A DNA stretch of 64,000 nt from Osedax fenrisi (Eukaryota; Annelida; Polychaeta; Sabellida; Siboglinidae). The notes under the pieces are model-generated. The model was not told the origin of the DNA and did not search any database. It worked only from the letters and a program-made list of their open reading frames with translations. Every line of letters starts with the position of its first letter. Position 1 is the first letter of the stretch. Position numbers and translations under genes: made by a program. Location of the stretch: assembly GCA_964019155.1 (NCBI GenBank), contig OZ025240.1:21226521-21290520 (forward strand), in the 5' to 3' direction. Below are positions 37,129 to 51,596 of this stretch, one piece after another.

Positions 37129-38482
37129 CATATAATATATATTTATAATTATATATATAAATATATATTCATCGATGTTGATTTGAAAGTACATATCAAG
37201 GAACATTAAGAGGGCATCCCAATAGGTACAAGTATTTTAACTTTAAAACTATTTTCTATAAAGTTAACTATAATTTTACTGGGAAACCCCCATACTTTCC
37301 GGCAACTTGCCTGAAATATAATAACTTTATAGGGTATCTCATTACAACTTGATAGAAAATGGTTTTAAAGTTACAATATTTCCGGTAAGTTGCAGGAAAA
37401 TCTTGTTGTGGGATACCCCCTTTATACGGAAATAATGTCCGGAAATGTTTTATAGAAAGTGTTTTTCTAGTAATTTGTATTGGGATACCCCTTTTAAAGT
37501 TACTATTTTTCCGGAAAGTTGCCGGAAAGTAAGAGGGTAACCCACTAAAATTGTAGTTAACTTGCTAGAAAATAACTTTCTACAAATATTTCAGGACATT
37601 ATTTCCGGAAATACTGCTAGTGGGATACCTCCTTTAAAATGACATATTAAATATTTACACCTTATAACGTGTTCTTCAATAGATGATCTAGAATATATTT
37701 GTTGGTATTTATTGACATTTAATGATGCCCACGATGAATATTTTAGTGTACCAGTGTTTATTTCATCTTAATACTATATACTATACTATGATACTATACT
37801 ATGAGCCATTACATACTATAGAGAAATATACATTATTACAATATACTATTTTTCAACTACAAATATTCAGCGACCTTAACTTTCGAATGTTAAACATGAA
37901 TATAGTAAATTATCAAATATTCAAAAAATTAATTATTAATATATTATTAATTATTATTATTTAGAATTATCATATTTATTAAAATTATTTTATCTTTTTT
38001 ATCTTTTTCTATATAATATATAATTTTGAATAATAAATCAATTATTATACAAATATATATTATCAAAATAATGTCTTTGTTTTCAATAAATATATATAAT
38101 GGTTTTTGAGAATAAATAACTATAATTGATATATCATAATTTTTAACAATGAATTAATTTCAATATTTACAAAAGATATTTTATTACAAAATATATATAT
38201 ATATATATAATGTATATATATTAAAATTAATTTATAAAATGATATTATAAAATATTGATATAAAATAAATATAATGACCAAATGTTATATTATTTAATAA
38301 AATGTATCTGTTTAAATAATTGTCTTAGTAGATACGTATCGTAGATACTATTTATGACTAATAGATACGATTACAAATACTTTTGTAATTTTTATAATAG
38401 ATACAAATACAAATACAAATGTATCTACGATACTTATTTATTGCCTTAATAGATACTGTATCGGCGATACTGCCCAGCTCTG
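36864..38482. mobile_element. hAT-like element, 1.6 kb, non-autonomous
   Basis: Both ends read CAGAGCTGGGCA inward. Flanks are CCTATAGG (36856-36863) and CCTATAAG (38483-38490), a 7-of-8 target duplication. Repeated AGATACAATTACAAATAC words lie near both ends. There is no transposase ORF, and a second foldback element sits inside. Confidence 0.8.
37210..37632. mobile_element. Foldback element nested in the hAT-like element
   Basis: Ends AAGAGGGCATCCCAATAG and, reverse complemented, AAAGGAGGTATCCCACTAG. Internal words GGGATACCCC, TTTCCGG and AACTTTAAAA recur in both orientations, giving several nested hairpins. Confidence 0.7.
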
Positions 38483-38492
38483 CCTATAAGTC

Positions 38493-38636
38493 ATATAAAT
38501 CTCTACGGACACTCTTTATATCTTAAACGGACACTGACCATAGGACAGTGTCCGTCGGACACCCTATCTAGAGGTCATATAAATCCCTACGGACACTCTT
38601 AATGTCCTAATACGGACACTGACCGTCGGACTAATT
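38493..38636. repeat. Two-copy tandem duplication of about 75 bp
   Basis: GTCATATAAATCTCTACGGA (38490) recurs as GTCATATAAATCCCTACGGA (38572); both run on through CGGACACTGACC. CGGACAC words occur in both orientations. Confidence 0.7.
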
Positions 38637-39179
38637 CACCCGATGCGTGTTAGCTATTCTAATTTTCATATAAATCGCGTGCGTTATAATATCATTAATA
38701 CCATTAATTTATTAATATGCTTAGTATTTAGATACTTAATTTGTAATTATTAATTAGTAAAATAATTAAACATACATTAATTAATTACTAATTAAATTAT
38801 ATTCAATTATTCATAACATTAGGTATACGTAATGTGATTTATATGATTGTTTCATCAATAATATATAGTATATTCTATGGTATATAGGCCCTATATTATA
38901 GGGTCCATATACTATATATATACTATAGTATAGTAGTCCCTACTCTATAGAGTATCATTATTATAACACATAGTATTCGTATTCGAACATGGGTACCGAA
39001 TACGGACACCCCCGTTATCTATTGTATAAAAAGATAAAATAAAATTTTAAAATCGCAATAATATATATAATCATATAGTATTAATATATTGTAATTTTGA
39101 ATAAAAATATTGAGTAATGAAATGTTAAGACCTATTGTTAAAGTGACCGTATTAGGTTACTTTCCCCTATATTTATATA

Positions 39180-39688
39180 ACGTATTCAACGTCTTGATAT
39201 ACGTGTATTATATAAACTAAAATTTGTCTCAATAGTTTCTATATCTACTTTACTGATATCATTAGGCTGGCTTAAGTTTAGATATATTTATAAACATAGG
39301 CCATTGTGTATTACACTAAAGGCTATGCACCGTGGATTATCTGAATATATAGCTCAATAATTGAGCCTCAATCTAGTACTATTCATAGTTCTAACATATC
39401 TAGTCGCAAGTGCCACGTCAAGGTGCAACGCTCTATATATTTAGCATACTCTGAATCAGCTTTCTCGGTTATTGTTCCGAAATACTGGAATTCACAGCCA
39501 TATGATATTCGTTGTGTAACATCACTTTCATTTTTTAAACGTAAACTCTATGTCCATTTTAAATCATTGTAATATGTTCTATTTTATTATTAGTTTTCAA
39601 TTTATTTTTGTTTTTTGTTATCATCTAATGACGCCTATAATCACCATGTGTTTTGAAGTCAATAAACTATATACACTATTACATACTA

Positions 39689-39690
<2 letters not shown>
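39180..39690 (+). pseudogene. LINE 3' fragment (CR1/L2 type)
   Basis: Broken frames give LHRGLSEYIAQ, then a clear end FSVIVPKYWNSQPYDIRCVT and SLSFFKRKLYVHFKSL with a stop near 39570. This is the usual C-terminus of CR1/L2-type ORF2. The 5' part is missing. Confidence 0.75.
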
Positions 39691-39730
<40 letters not shown>

Positions 39731-40329
39731 TATAGCTATAGCTATATTATTATTAATTTTATTTAAGGGTGGGAGAGAGTTAAAATATTAATCATTAAAC
39801 GTTAAATATCTTATTTATAAATTTGTAAAATATCCCAAATTATTTGTGTGTATTTATATCAATATTTTATGAACGTTATCGATATAGTAATTAGGAATTT
39901 TAAATTAATAGAAAATTGTATGTATTATATTTACTTAAATTTTATATATTAAACTTTGAATGCAATTTTCTCAAGTTTTTACTTTTTAACTTAGGAACCG
40001 CATGTAAATGCCTACTACTTTTTTGATTTTTATTATTTGTATGTGAATTATGTACTGTACATTTATAATATATACATAGGATCCTATATAATAATCCTGC
40101 CGGGTTTATAATAAATTATGATAAACTTGAATTTTTATGAACAAAATACAAAATAAATATTTCAATAATTGAGACTATTTTTTTACACCATTTTAAATTA
40201 ACTATATATATATATATAAAGAATAAATAATAAATAATATAAATAATAATCCTATATTACGGAGGAAATTATTTTTTGAATAACAAAAAACTAAGTAATT
40301 ATCTCCATTAGTTATTTATCATTAGCGTT

Positions 40330-40735
40330 TTTAGATAGAGCTAAATTAGCATTGTTTAGATGAACGTGAGCCTCCTCTATTAATGACTTCAAAATAATAA
40401 CCTGACATATATGCCCAAACTCAGAACTTGAACAAAAGGTTATTGAGAAGAAACTCAAATGGTAAGGTCACGTTATAAGGTCTGATAACATATTGAAAAC
40501 AATCCTGCAAGGAACTGTTAACGGTAAAAGAAGTAGAGGATGACCATAATTACAATGGCAATATAATGTTGTTGAGTGGACTGGCATTTATATTATAAAA
40601 TAAACGAGAGCGATACTGAATAGAGATGGATGGAGACATTTTATATGGAATTCGACAGCGCCCCTACTGCACCCACATTCTATAGAATGGGATAGGTTAA
40701 AAGTTAAAGTTAAAAATAATAAATGAAATAAATTT
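40330..40735 (+). pseudogene. RTE-like LINE 3' fragment
   Basis: Plus-strand frames read VIEKKLKW.GHVIRSDNILK, ILQGTVNGKRSRG.P and LQWQYNVVEWTG with in-frame stops. This is the GHV...GKRSRGRP...W tail also seen in the LINE at 54940-57905. Confidence 0.7.
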
Positions 40736-41419
40736 TTTTTAAATTATTTTCGACGTCAAACAAAAAACTCAAAACGAACAAAAAAGAAGAAGAATATAAA
40801 AAAAAATATGCAAATGTTGAATTAAGTATAAATATATAAATACATATTGTTATTGAGATGAATAACTGTAAATAGGCAATCTCATAAATAGTACATTACA
40901 TGTAACATATGTAGTTATAAGCAAGGGATAACAAGGTTGTACATTGCGCGAAGTAACATAATAAGCTGAATAACCCTAGATCCCATACGATTATTATCAA
41001 ATTCCATATTAATTACGTCACGATATCTTACTATATTAGATATTGGTAGTAGGTAGTGCATGTGTTGGCTCACCCATATGAATACCATTATGGGCATAAT
41101 AAGTGTATCTTATGCAGATATCGAAAATTGAACCATCCACGATTCTGCATAATAGGTAGGGGGAATTGATAATTGATAATAGATTTATTAATAATATATA
41201 CTATATTAAGGGGGTGTGATAGCGCGCACGCCATTTCACAGTTTATCATGAGAAGAATATGGTATATTAATATAATGGCGTACATAATTATATTCCTTTA
41301 ATTAATCTATTTATTTGTACAGTATTTATACCTAATATATGAATTTATAGTATACATTGTATACCCATATAGACATATATTTATAATATTAATTATATAT
41401 ATAGCTATAAGCTATAGCT

Positions 41420-41463
<44 letters not shown>

Positions 41464-42360
41464 TACTATTTTAAATTGTTATTTATTGTAATCTATTCTA
41501 TATAAATTGTATTTTTTACTATTACTAGAAAATAATAATTATGAAATATCTCTATGGGCATATATACCTACTAATATATTATTTGTATAATACAACAACA
41601 AATAATAATATATCTATAATTTTTATTTAAATAATAGTCTTTAAATAATATTTATTTAATAATATTCATGAATATTTTTTTTTACACATATTAAAAAATA
41701 TAAAATAGAATAAACAATAGTTTTATGAAATAAAAAAAATAAAAAATAAATTATTATTTTCACCAAAACAAAGTGTGTGAAATCTACTTAAATGTAAAAA
41801 TTGCATGTTTACAAATTTTATTTATTTCTATAAAAAGATTATATAGTAATTATTACCAATGTAATGATTACTTAGAAAAATTTTATATTTAGCACAAACA
41901 AACATTATTAATAGGTAAGCCTGGATATCTCAACAATCTTCTGATATGTCGAGTTATATTGAGACATATCAGAACATCGGATGCTATTCTGTTAGAAGGA
42001 GGTAGCTACCTAGGTACCTACTACTCAAAATGCTTTCAATTATCGTACCTTCTCCTCCGTTGTTCCTTGTACATGGAATATTCTACTATATCTACGCGAG
42101 ATCCACGCAAGATCCAATCTTCGTCTTGTTTTAATATTAAATTAAATAATCACTTTAACTCTATATAATACCTTTGTATTAAGATATGAATTATTTATAT
42201 ATTATTAACTACAAATCTTAAAATAAACTGGTTTATTTTTATTTGTTTTTCGTTATATTATGTTATACACACTTTATTATGTTAGATTATGCTATACACC
42301 AGTGAGTGATTTCGCTATATTCAGTGTTTTAAATAAACCAATTCATTAAGTCATTCAATT
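40736..42360. other. Intergenic: nothing firmly recognised
   Basis: AT-rich, with a TA run at 41418-41460. A GC-richer stretch at 41925-42130 (including CGCGAGATCCACGCAAGATC) ahead of an AT-rich tail resembles a solo LTR or LINE end, but no boundaries were found. Confidence 0.35.
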
Positions 42361-42419
42361 CATATTTACAATTTCATATTTATATATGTATAATCAGACA
42401 TAAAGCTGCTGGGCATAAC

Positions 42420-43882
42420 ATATTAGGAAAAAAAGACGAATGTGTATGTAAAAGAGATGATGATAGCAATAATCAGAAAAATGATCCTCTGTTACACCTG
42501 ATCAAATGACGCGGTTCAAATCAGTGGTTCAACAATATATCTGATTGGACTAAGATGGACGCGAACCAACTAGCGAACCAACCTATTGCACAAAGTTCAC
42601 GATCCCGGTGTCTGGAAAAAGTATGTTGTTAAGGCAGAAAGGACTGCATTGATTCCCTCTACGATCCAAGTCACGGAACTAAAAGTAACATTAAATAAGA
42701 TCTACAGGGTACATATGTAGCTTTAGTGTTCTTATTCAGATTTATAGTTGACGCTCCTTTCACTTTTCCAGACATATTTCCTGCTCCATCGTATCACTGC
42801 CCTCTTAAATGTTCAATATTTAATTCAGATAGCATAATCAAGTTAGCTCTACTTTCTCTACTAGGTTTTAACATTCTATGAAAGAAATACATTTTTCAGT
42901 GATAGGCTACACTTACCATACAAATATATAATTTATAAAGCCATTTGTTCAGTATTAGATACATCTGTGGTTTCATCAGCTATAAACCAAACCCAAACCC
43001 AAACACAACAATATTTAGATTTATATTTTATATCATCAATTATTCTTTCTTTAATATATTCACCACATTCAAATATCAATTCATTCTGTATTGTTTGTAA
43101 GGCGTATTTAGCATTTTTACTACACATAAATAAGTTTTCTTTTAATATATCCAGAGTGTATGCATAGTTTTTGAAGTGCCTTGAAATATCCTAAATTAGA
43201 ATCTGGATCATTAGAATACTCATTATGACCACGTAATGAAATATTTGTTCATCTACAAAGCATGATTATATCTAATATTGGTTTCAATGTTACTTTGTTG
43301 CATTCAATTTGCTTAGATATGGAATTATTGACTTGATTTATAGCTGATTACTTCTTATTTTCCATCACTGCAATAAAATGAGAATTTTCTTCCAAAGATT
43401 TCTTGTGGTAAATAGTTATTTAATGTTATCAATCACATCTTTAAACTTAATCAAGGGCTAAGTGACACATTTTCCAACTCGATTGTGATTAATTTTTAAA
43501 TGAAAAACACATGATATATACAATCCTCCATTTAATTCACTGTAGGATAACTTAGAATATGTGTGTAACCACTTCATTTGAAATGTACGAGAATTTCCAT
43601 TTTCTTTATGTGGTTTAAAAACATGACCTTTGATGGATTGTTGTGCGAGTATTTTCTTTAGCAGAAGATACCTTTCTGCATGTGTTTCACTTGTTAATTC
43701 ATTATAAATAGTGCCAATATCTTTAAATTAGATTACAATTAATGAATATAGTTAAAATAAAATATGTATAAACCTACCTATAATTGATATTGAAGGTTTT
43801 GCTAATTTAACCACATAATTTATTTTACAATCATGAGGGGGGGGGCTAGAGGGGCTCTAGCCCCCTGTATCCGCCCCTGTAT
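42420..43882 (-). pseudogene. Eroded hAT-superfamily transposase (ZMYM1/DUF4371-like)
   Basis: The minus strand encodes NAKYALQTIQNELIFECGEY, then IADETTDVSNTEQMAL at about 42933-43100, the catalytic-domain signature of ZMYM1-like hAT transposases. Stops and frameshifts break both sides. At 43882-43838 the minus strand reads CAGGGGCGGATACAGGGGGC, the usual terminal sequence of such hAT elements, marking the 5' end. No matching left end was located. Confidence 0.7.
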
Positions 43883-43941
43883 ATCTATATAATATTGTAC
43901 AAGCTTACACATATACCTAGCTATATACCTATATGTGAATG

Positions 43942-44090
43942 TTGATTGATTACTAATTTATTAAAGCAAATACAGTCGAAATATATAATCGAAAGTATAA
44001 AGTACACACATTTTCTAACGATAACATATGTTATAGAAATAAACAAAGAATAGTACGAAATTAAAAAATTAAAGAAATTAATATTTTTTA
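43942..44090 (+). repeat. Dispersed repeat, copy 1
   Basis: About 145 bp matching 61749-61892 in the same orientation, sharing for example TTATAGAAATAAACAAAGAA. Probably a LINE 3' end, but the family is not recognised. Confidence 0.7.
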
Positions 44091-44373
44091 TAGTTACCGT
44101 AAACATAAATGAAAATGAATTGAAAATATAAATCGTAATATAGCGTAAAAATAATCTAAAATAATTCTACTTTAACTTTATTGAATTCGTCTTATCTTTG
44201 TAACCTGTAATAGATATGTTTTTAATAATTGTACTATAATAATATTTTAATATAATGACAATATATTGTTATTTTTATTTCTATAGAAAATTAGTATTCA
44301 TTTTCAAAACGATATATATATCTAGAGATTATTATAGTTCCTATTAATATATAGAATGTAATACGTACTGATA

Positions 44374-45711
44374 GGGGAGAGTACTCGAATACCGACACCC
44401 TAACAATAAATCACCACAACTTTATTATTTATCAATTACATATTTCCAAATTTTATTTATAAGTATTAAGTAGGTATATACATATAATAGCTATTTTAAA
44501 ATTTAATTTAGTTTGTTTAACTCTGAGATAACAGAGGTGTCGATATTACAGTCACTTCCTCGAATACCGACACCTTGGCATATAATATCGACACCCTAAA
44601 TATATTGATATTTAGATATAACATATATTATTTAATATCCACTATCCAATCAGAATTGAATGCGCGTTACTTTTAATAAATATGTACTCATATATATATA
44701 TATAAATGTGTTTTTTATTGCTATATTATCAGTTATTCCATAGTATATTGCACAATATAAATGAAAATCACCATAAATTTACCATAAAAATAACTATTTA
44801 CTTTGAACTCGATTATCTCAGAACTTTATTTTGTCATGCATACCAACATTAAAAACACTAAGGATATTTTCCCTTCATTGAATTGTATTAAAATCTTCAC
44901 CATTATAAAGATAATTAATTGTAGTTATATACAAGAGTAAAACTTTTTAATTTTAGTCATAAAAAAAATATATTATATAAATAAATTAGCATAAAAAATT
45001 AAAAAATAATATGTTTTATAAAACATAAATATTTAATAATTGGTAATTGAAATACAAAATGTTTCACTGTTTTCAAATAGATTAGAATAAACTCTACACA
45101 ATAAAAAAAAAATTAAATGTATACAAAGTATTAGGGTTTTTAAACACGTACCAATTCCCTATCTCCTACATGTTAAAAGCTATTAATAGACCGAGTGGCG
45201 CTCGTCCCCTTAACACACGCACTTCATACGTTTTTTTCCTAAAATTAATGTTATTATAACGCACGCGCATTATAAACAAATAACTCTGATTGATTAAAGG
45301 GTGTCGATATTGCGTGCAATTAGGGTGTCGGTATTATGAAAATGTATGTTGCTTAGGTAAACGTCAATAACTTTGTAACAAATTATGTAAAATACAAAAT
45401 ATTTTCGGCATATTGTAAAATATAATTAGATCTATACGATTTATTTAAAATATTTAAAATTTCTTAATTTTCAAAGGATTGAGAATCTATATTGTACTTC
45501 AAAAATTTCATAAATGTAGATTTGTAACGAAAAAATCAGTTTTTGATTATAATTAAAAAAATATTAATATTAAAAAAAAAATTATACTTATATGAATTAC
45601 AATTATATTGATGCGCATTTCATACATTAATTTTTGTTGATTAGAATTATATTTTAGGAGATCTCTAGGGTGTCGATATTATGTGCATGTCTATATTAGA
45701 GCACTCTCCCC
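44374..45711. mobile_element. mariner-like non-autonomous element (TA target)
   Basis: Ends GGGGAGAGTACTCGAATACC and, reverse complemented, GGGGAGAGTGCTCTAATATA, flanked by TA at both sides. The word GGTGTCGATATT recurs inside in both orientations (44534, 45300, 45328, 45669). No transposase ORF. Confidence 0.75.
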
Positions 45712-46496
45712 TAAAGCTATACTAGTACATTGATATTACAAATATAATTAATTGTTTTATTATAAAATTAATATATTAATATATTTAATTTATTTAATAT
45801 ATTTAATACATATAAATATATTTAAATTTATTATTTATATAGTAAAGAGTTATACAATAAACTAGTTACAGTTTTGTATATCATCTAGCCTCAAATATTC
45901 CCTGAATATAATATTAAATATATATTTTATTATAATACATTTATTTAGTAAAATATCTAATATATACCATACACTTTATAGTATATACACTATACTAAAT
46001 AGTATACTATTTTATATAGAAGTAATTATTAAAATCAATATTAATAAAATAAATATTATTTACATATCCTATATATAGGATATACTACTATAGAAATTTA
46101 AACATAAATATGATTCTAATTAAAAATACAATGGCAACCATTATATTTACTTTGCTTAAGACGTATTCGTATACATAATTAGTAAATATACAGACGCGTA
46201 CAACAATAGACCGCGGTATAGTAAATAGAAACATCTAGATGTTCTCGTATAATTAGTAAAAACTGCGGACCTACCTTTCATGTAGTCTATTAATAAGTAA
46301 TGCGGTCGCTAGGGAATACATTAGAAAGTATATAACCAATCAAACGTGACGTATATGTGTTACGATATCTCTAGAAGTGGCCTACTTAAGAAACCAGACG
46401 ATAGTGTACTATTCTAATCACCCTTAGCAGCGAACACACTGTACTATCTCGATATAGATAGCCAACGTATCTATTGTTGTTATTGTTTACGGAAGT
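45712..46496. promoter_or_regulatory. Upstream region of the IgGFc-type gene
   Basis: AT-rich to about 46120, then GC-richer. AACCAATCAAACGTGACGTA at about 46335 combines a CCAAT box with a CRE-like TGACGTA about 160 bp before the start codon. The promoter role is inferred. Confidence 0.4.
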
Positions 46497-46560
46497 ATGC
46501 AGTGCATCGATGTCAGATTATATTATATCGCGCTGTTAATATTTGCGGATTTTAGTAAAG
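46497..46560 (+). CDS. IgGFc-type gene exon 1 (signal peptide)
   Basis: ATG then 20 more codons with a hydrophobic core, ending FSK in phase 1 at donor AAAG|GTTATT. Placement rests on phase match and signal-peptide character. Confidence 0.75.
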
Positions 46561-46816
46561 GTTATTATGCATATTTTATAATTATATATTTATATTATTA
46601 GGAATCGGTTTATTTGAAATTTAATTTTAACTTAAGCTGTTGATGTAATATGAACGTAAGTTTAGATTTTAAATATAATATTATATAAATATTAGTATCG
46701 TAGTATTAACTCATATATTATAATGTGTTATATAATTTCATGTAAGTTTGATTTAAAACTTAAATTCAATAATAATAACATTATAATATTGAATAAAATA
46801 TGTAATCAATATTCAA

Positions 46817-46879
<63 letters not shown>

Positions 46880-48959
46880 CTGCTATATATTGAGAAATTA
46901 GTTCAACATGATTCAAATTATATTATCAATATAATTATGATTACAAGTGTAGTTCAATGAAATTTAGAAACATACATAGGATTTCTAAATAATTTTAGTT
47001 TTTAAAATAATATTTTATTTATTAAAATCAGTATATTAACTAAAAATTAAATATAAAATAAAAATAATAAGTAATAATTAATTTGCATAGATACAAATTA
47101 TATCAATATATTTATATAATTTCAAAGTATCATATTTCATTCTTTCTATATTAAACAAAATAACTTAAGTAATACTTACATCAATAATTTAAACAGATTC
47201 TCAATAATTCGTTTAGTAATCGTTTTTAAAAACCGATTCCCACTAATTAGTTTTAGAATCTATATGAAATAGTCAAGCTAAATTTACAATATATACTATA
47301 ACAAATATGATATTTAACACACATTTAAACATGTTTTATTTATATATATATACCTATATATAAAAATCTAGTTACCGATGAGATTATACAAAATTAAATA
47401 CATGTAGTAATATTAATAAATGAAATCCAGGAAAATCATAAAAAATATATGATATAAAAAATATTTTTCTAAGGATTGCTTCGCAAAATCTTTGATATAA
47501 ATATTAATAAAAGTATGGATATTAAATTTAGTTTATTAATTTAATTAATTAGTTTATTATATTATGAACATTCATATTTTTGTTAAACACCAATATGTAA
47601 TCACGATTTCAGTTCGGGTAATATTATATCCATTGCTGATGATGATGATGATGATAGGTATTTATTTAGACACTCAAATAATATTATATGCTTGAGTGTG
47701 AGAACGAAAAAAAAACGAAAAACGAGACAACAAAAATACGAGATAAAACAAAGAAGTTGGATATGATAGAAGTGGGGGGTTTTAATAATGGGGTTGTCAA
47801 TGATAAATATATTTATTATTTTTTTGAATATTGAGAAGGTCATATCTGTAGTCTTATTGAGAATGTAGTTACTTTGTTCTTAGTATATTGAATATATGCT
47901 TATATCTGACATGTATTTAAAATAATACATTCATTGATTATATTCTTTTTATATTCCACGGTACATTGTTTTGTTTATGTAAAGGTACATTTGTTTATGA
48001 ACCTTTATGAACCTTTATGCATGTGTATCTTTATTAAATAACATTATATGATAAAGTAAAATCTGTATCATATATGTATATAATATATTAATAATACTAT
48101 ATATATAGGTTTATATATATACATTTTTAAAGTTATAAAACATATTAATTAAGTTTATTAGTTTATTAGGTTATGAAATATAGTCTATCAAGGAGTATAT
48201 TAATTTATATACATAATTTCAGAATCTAATTGTCTTTTTAATTTATATTACTATAGTAAAATATATATATATGATAAATATTGAATGTATATATATATAT
48301 ATGTAATACATAGTTCAGATATTTATTTAGTTTATTCAATAATAAAGTTATGGAAATAGTCAATAAAAAACCTACCTTCTAAAATTATTTAACTAAATCT
48401 TCCCATAGACAGAAGCTAGCGAGGCTAAGCTATACGTATATTTAAATATATGTTTACATTAATTAACAAATATGAAATACTTATATTTATTTATTATAGA
48501 TATAGATGTTATACGGTAAGTTATATAATCGTTATTATCAATATTGTTCTTCAAACTCTCCCTTTTACACACCTCTTCCCTACCAGCGATAAATACGAAC
48601 AAAGGACGGGAGTTCGTGATCTGCTTCACGGAAAACAGGTCATTAGTTCAAGATCCGGTCATCAGGATATTCGTGACCTCTACACATCACGAGGACGTCT
48701 ACGTTAACATCAGTATGCCATTGTTCCCCGCCGGTAGGTCATTACGTAATATGGGTGTGTGCGAGTGTGTGAAGGTGTGATAATATTTAGAAGTGATCTT
48801 ATATAATTGTGTATAAATAAATGATAGGTTCTCGTTAAAACCATGGATGCCTTAACATTAGAACGGCTTCAAAGGGACATTAGAGCTATATATGGTTATA
48901 AGTGAAAACATCATCTAAGTTCCTGAAGGGATGAAAGGACTCCACCAAAATAAAATAAT

Positions 48960-48996
<37 letters not shown>

Positions 48997-51557
48997 ATAT
49001 TTATTATATTCCAAATGTATATGTTCGATTATAGATTCGTATAAATAACTACAATATAGGTATACTAATATACTATATTTTGAAAACATAAGTTATGATA
49101 TAATACATATTTACTTTGTCCCGTGATGTATGTATCATATAGGGAGAACATGACAATGTTTTTAATAACTTTATAATTTTTTAACGATCTTTTGCAATAA
49201 CTAAAAGTTGCTGAAGAGGGAGATTTGAGTATTCAAAAATATCATTTAACCAATTTTTTCTTTGGTCTCCCTCTTTTTCTATTACCTTCGACATAGTCTT
49301 GAAGAATTGTTTTGGATATGGAATCGTGTCGAATTATATGTCCGAATTTGGTCATTTTCCTTAGCATGATTATATCAAGAAGAGGTACATACGTATGTAA
49401 CTCTCGTACGAGCCGACTTTCTCATTTATTAAATTATTGAATAATATATAGGTCTTTCTTTCTTTATAGCTTATATTCAGGAGACGCCTGTGAGCTTTGG
49501 ACTCAAAACCTCGGATCTTCTTCTTTGATTCTTCTAGCAGAGTCCATGTTTCATAGTAATAAAGCAATGTTGACAGAACTAATGAGTTATATAATCTAAA
49601 TTTAAGTTTGAATTGATTTCTCCGCTACGCCATATCTTTTCCAGTTTTACTAGTGCTGAAACTGCCGTAGCTAATCTTATACGAATTTCAATGTTTGAGT
49701 TGCCGGAATTCGTAAGCATTACTCCGAGGTATTTAAAATATTCCACATTTTCAATCTGTTTATCGTACATATAAATCATTGGTGTCAGACCTTTTCCATT
49801 GACAAGGAGTTTGCATATCATGATTAATTTCCATACCGTATGCTGTCGATATGTTTCTAGTGCATCAGTTATAGTTGTAGTTCACTTTCGGAACCTGCTA
49901 TAAGATAAATATAGTCTGAAAATATCAGGTTATTGAATTTTCTGCCTCCTATAGATATACTAGATAGTTAGTTTGTTACAGAGACCAGCATTATTTTTTC
50001 CAGGAATATATATAACAGAACAGGCGATAATAAGCACCCATTCCTCATACCTATTGTTGTATTACACTTTTTTCCAATATTATTATTTAGCAATACGCTG
50101 CCTTTAGAAGAATTATAGAGTGTTTAATACATTGAATTATATCATTTCCTATTCCAAAAGAAAACATTACGGCCATAAACCCTCATGCCATACTATATCA
50201 AAGGCTTTCTTGTAGTCAATGAAATTATGATAAACTTGACGTTGTTGATCGATGTATTTTTCCATTATTAGTCTGCAGTTAAGAATTTGTTCAGTTATGC
50301 TTCGATTTTTCTTCGGCTTGTGGAATTAATCTGTTCAATATAATTCTCAGGAGAATTTTGCTTGTATGGCTGATAAGACTTATAGGTAGTACGATAGTAC
50401 GATAGTTTGAGAATTTTTTGAAATATCCTTTCTTTGAAATAGGGATGATTAGAGAGGTTGACCATAAATCTGGCCATTGGTTGCTTTGCAAAGCTTTGCG
50501 ATTATATCATTTAACGCTTCACCTCCTCCATTTAATAGCTCACTTGGTACATTGTCAGTTTAGCTTCTTATTCATTGCCTGTATATGTGTTGTTCAGTTT
50601 TTCAAGGTCAAACCGTATTATATTGCTTTTCTTCATATTTTGTGAACGTAATTTCAGTATAATATTACAAAGAACCAGATCGTGGTCACTATTTATTACA
50701 GCACAAGGGTATGATCTTGTTGATGATTTGTGTATATATACAAGTATACTTGATTTGAACATATGAGGAGTTAGAATAAAATCTATTAGCTCATGTGTGT
50801 GACCATTTGGAGAGTGCCAAGTAGCTTTTTTGAGTCTTTTTATGGATGGAGAGTATTAGCAAGTGTAAAATTATGCTTAGTAGCAAATTTGAGATAATAC
50901 ACTGATAATTGATATAATACATATAACTATATAGCTCATATTGGTATATCATATCCCATATATATAGTATCTATACATAATGTATATATAGAGAGAATAT
51001 AGTATACTATAGTTACTATAGTAGTTACTATATATTGTGTTACTATATAATACCATACATATTGTATAGTAACGAACAATGTATACGTATATGCTATATT
51101 TGGGATGTTGAACAAACGAGATGAATACAATCATTATATATATATATATGATAGTTATAACTATAGTTATTATATCCCTATAGGGTAGACATCTCAGTTT
51201 AGTTGATTATATGCCCATTTATTACGACCATTATTACGACCTCATTTACTTGTTTAGCTTCCCTGTTAGATGAGAATTTCATCTTAAAACCCGGTTCTAT
51301 GGTTGTTAAGAACTATCCGTATAACGTGCATCTGCTGGACTCCGGATATTCTACCAAAGGCTAGTCTATGCACAAACAGTATTAGTAACTTATACGTTAT
51401 CCTCATTCAATATATACATTAGTTATATATTATATACAGTAGTATATACAGATATAAGTATATACAAGATATTTTTTTTAATAGGTTTTATTGTATTATG
51501 CACATTTATAATATATTATGACAATATACGTATAAATGTATGTATCTATAAGTATTC

Positions 51558-51596
<39 letters not shown>

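Noticed and set aside
51270..51366. GT donor alternative for IgGFc-type exon 3 (GGCTA|GTCTAT)
   Set aside because: It would create a TAG across the junction with exon 4; only the GC donor keeps the frame.
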